NCBI GenBank assembly: GCA_947184155.2
Contig: CAMXCT020002735.1
Span: forward strand, 310,001-374,000
DNA length: 64,000 nt
Origin: Cladocopium goreaui
Lineage: Eukaryota > Sar > Dinophyceae > Suessiales > Symbiodiniaceae
Direction: 5' to 3'
The notes under the pieces were generated by a model. That model made no database searches. It was not told the origin of the DNA and was given only the letters and a program-made list of their open reading frames with translations. Positions 63,993 to 64,000 of the stretch are shown here, piece after piece (within the stretch, counting starts at the first letter, position 1; every line of letters begins with the position of its first letter). A program made the position numbers and the translations under genes.

Positions 63993-64000
63993 GCCAATCT

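Larger units (their letters stand above)
57043..64000 (-). mobile_element. non-LTR retrotransposon (LINE), right side cut by the window
   Basis: Read on the minus strand: ORF1 (partial, upstream edge outside the window), a 32-nt gap, then ORF2 with APE-type endonuclease, reverse transcriptase, a Cys/His finger, RNase H and a conserved C-terminal part. After the last stop comes about 85 nt of 3' sequence ending in an A-rich stretch (GGGAAAAAAATAATAAT), taken as the 3' end near 57043. No LTRs are present. ORF2 changes frame twice, so this copy is probably no longer autonomous unless these are sequence errors. Endonuclease, RT and RNase H together suggest an I- or Tad-like group, which is an inference. 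Confidence 0.93.

Overview
The window reads as nuclear DNA of a dinoflagellate. This is inferred from several things together: very long introns around short exons, intron starts that include GC and possibly GA as well as GT, abundant simple and 10-bp tandem arrays, TTTAGGG-type telomere-like tracts, and copia and LINE proteins of the style seen in dinoflagellate genomes. No rRNA, tRNA or full-length spliced-leader sequence was recognised, so the genus is left open.

Layout. 1-2.83 kb is a CATA/CCTA tetranucleotide satellite. 2.9-4.6 kb holds two candidate plus-strand exons. 4.69-5.67 kb is a roughly 1 kb terminal-inverted-repeat (foldback) element with a 10-bp satellite inside. 5.898-15.708 kb is a complete Ty1/copia retrotransposon with two identical 154-bp LTRs, a gag ORF and a giant pol ORF. 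Between protease and integrase this pol carries about 940 extra residues, including a segment that looks like the C-terminal domain of the bacterial RNA-binding protein RapZ. From 16 to 34 kb lies mostly intron-like or intergenic DNA with scattered plus-strand exon candidates, a few minus-strand exon candidates at 28.6-30.2 kb, and several satellites.

From about 40.07 to 52.99 kb on the plus strand, eight exons can be assembled by phase into a voltage-gated-type potassium channel: S2, S3, S4, S4-S5 linker with S5, pore, selectivity filter, S6, and an EF-hand. A possible S1 exon lies at 37.8 kb. Its introns hold a 10-bp satellite, an inverted 110-bp repeat pair, a roughly 170-bp tandem repeat and several copies of a small TA-flanked TIR element. 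That element family (TIR beginning CCCTCTGG) recurs across the window, and its ends can supply splice sites, as introners do.

From about 57.04 kb to the right edge, on the minus strand, lies a non-LTR retrotransposon (LINE): ORF1 (cut by the window edge), then ORF2 with APE-type endonuclease, reverse transcriptase and RNase H. ORF2 is broken by two frame changes and is probably a decaying copy.

How they relate: the copia element sits in a plus-strand stretch that carries exon candidates on both sides, so it may lie in an intron. The small TIR elements and satellites make up much of the intron mass. The only genes recognisable with confidence are the two retroelements and the potassium channel.
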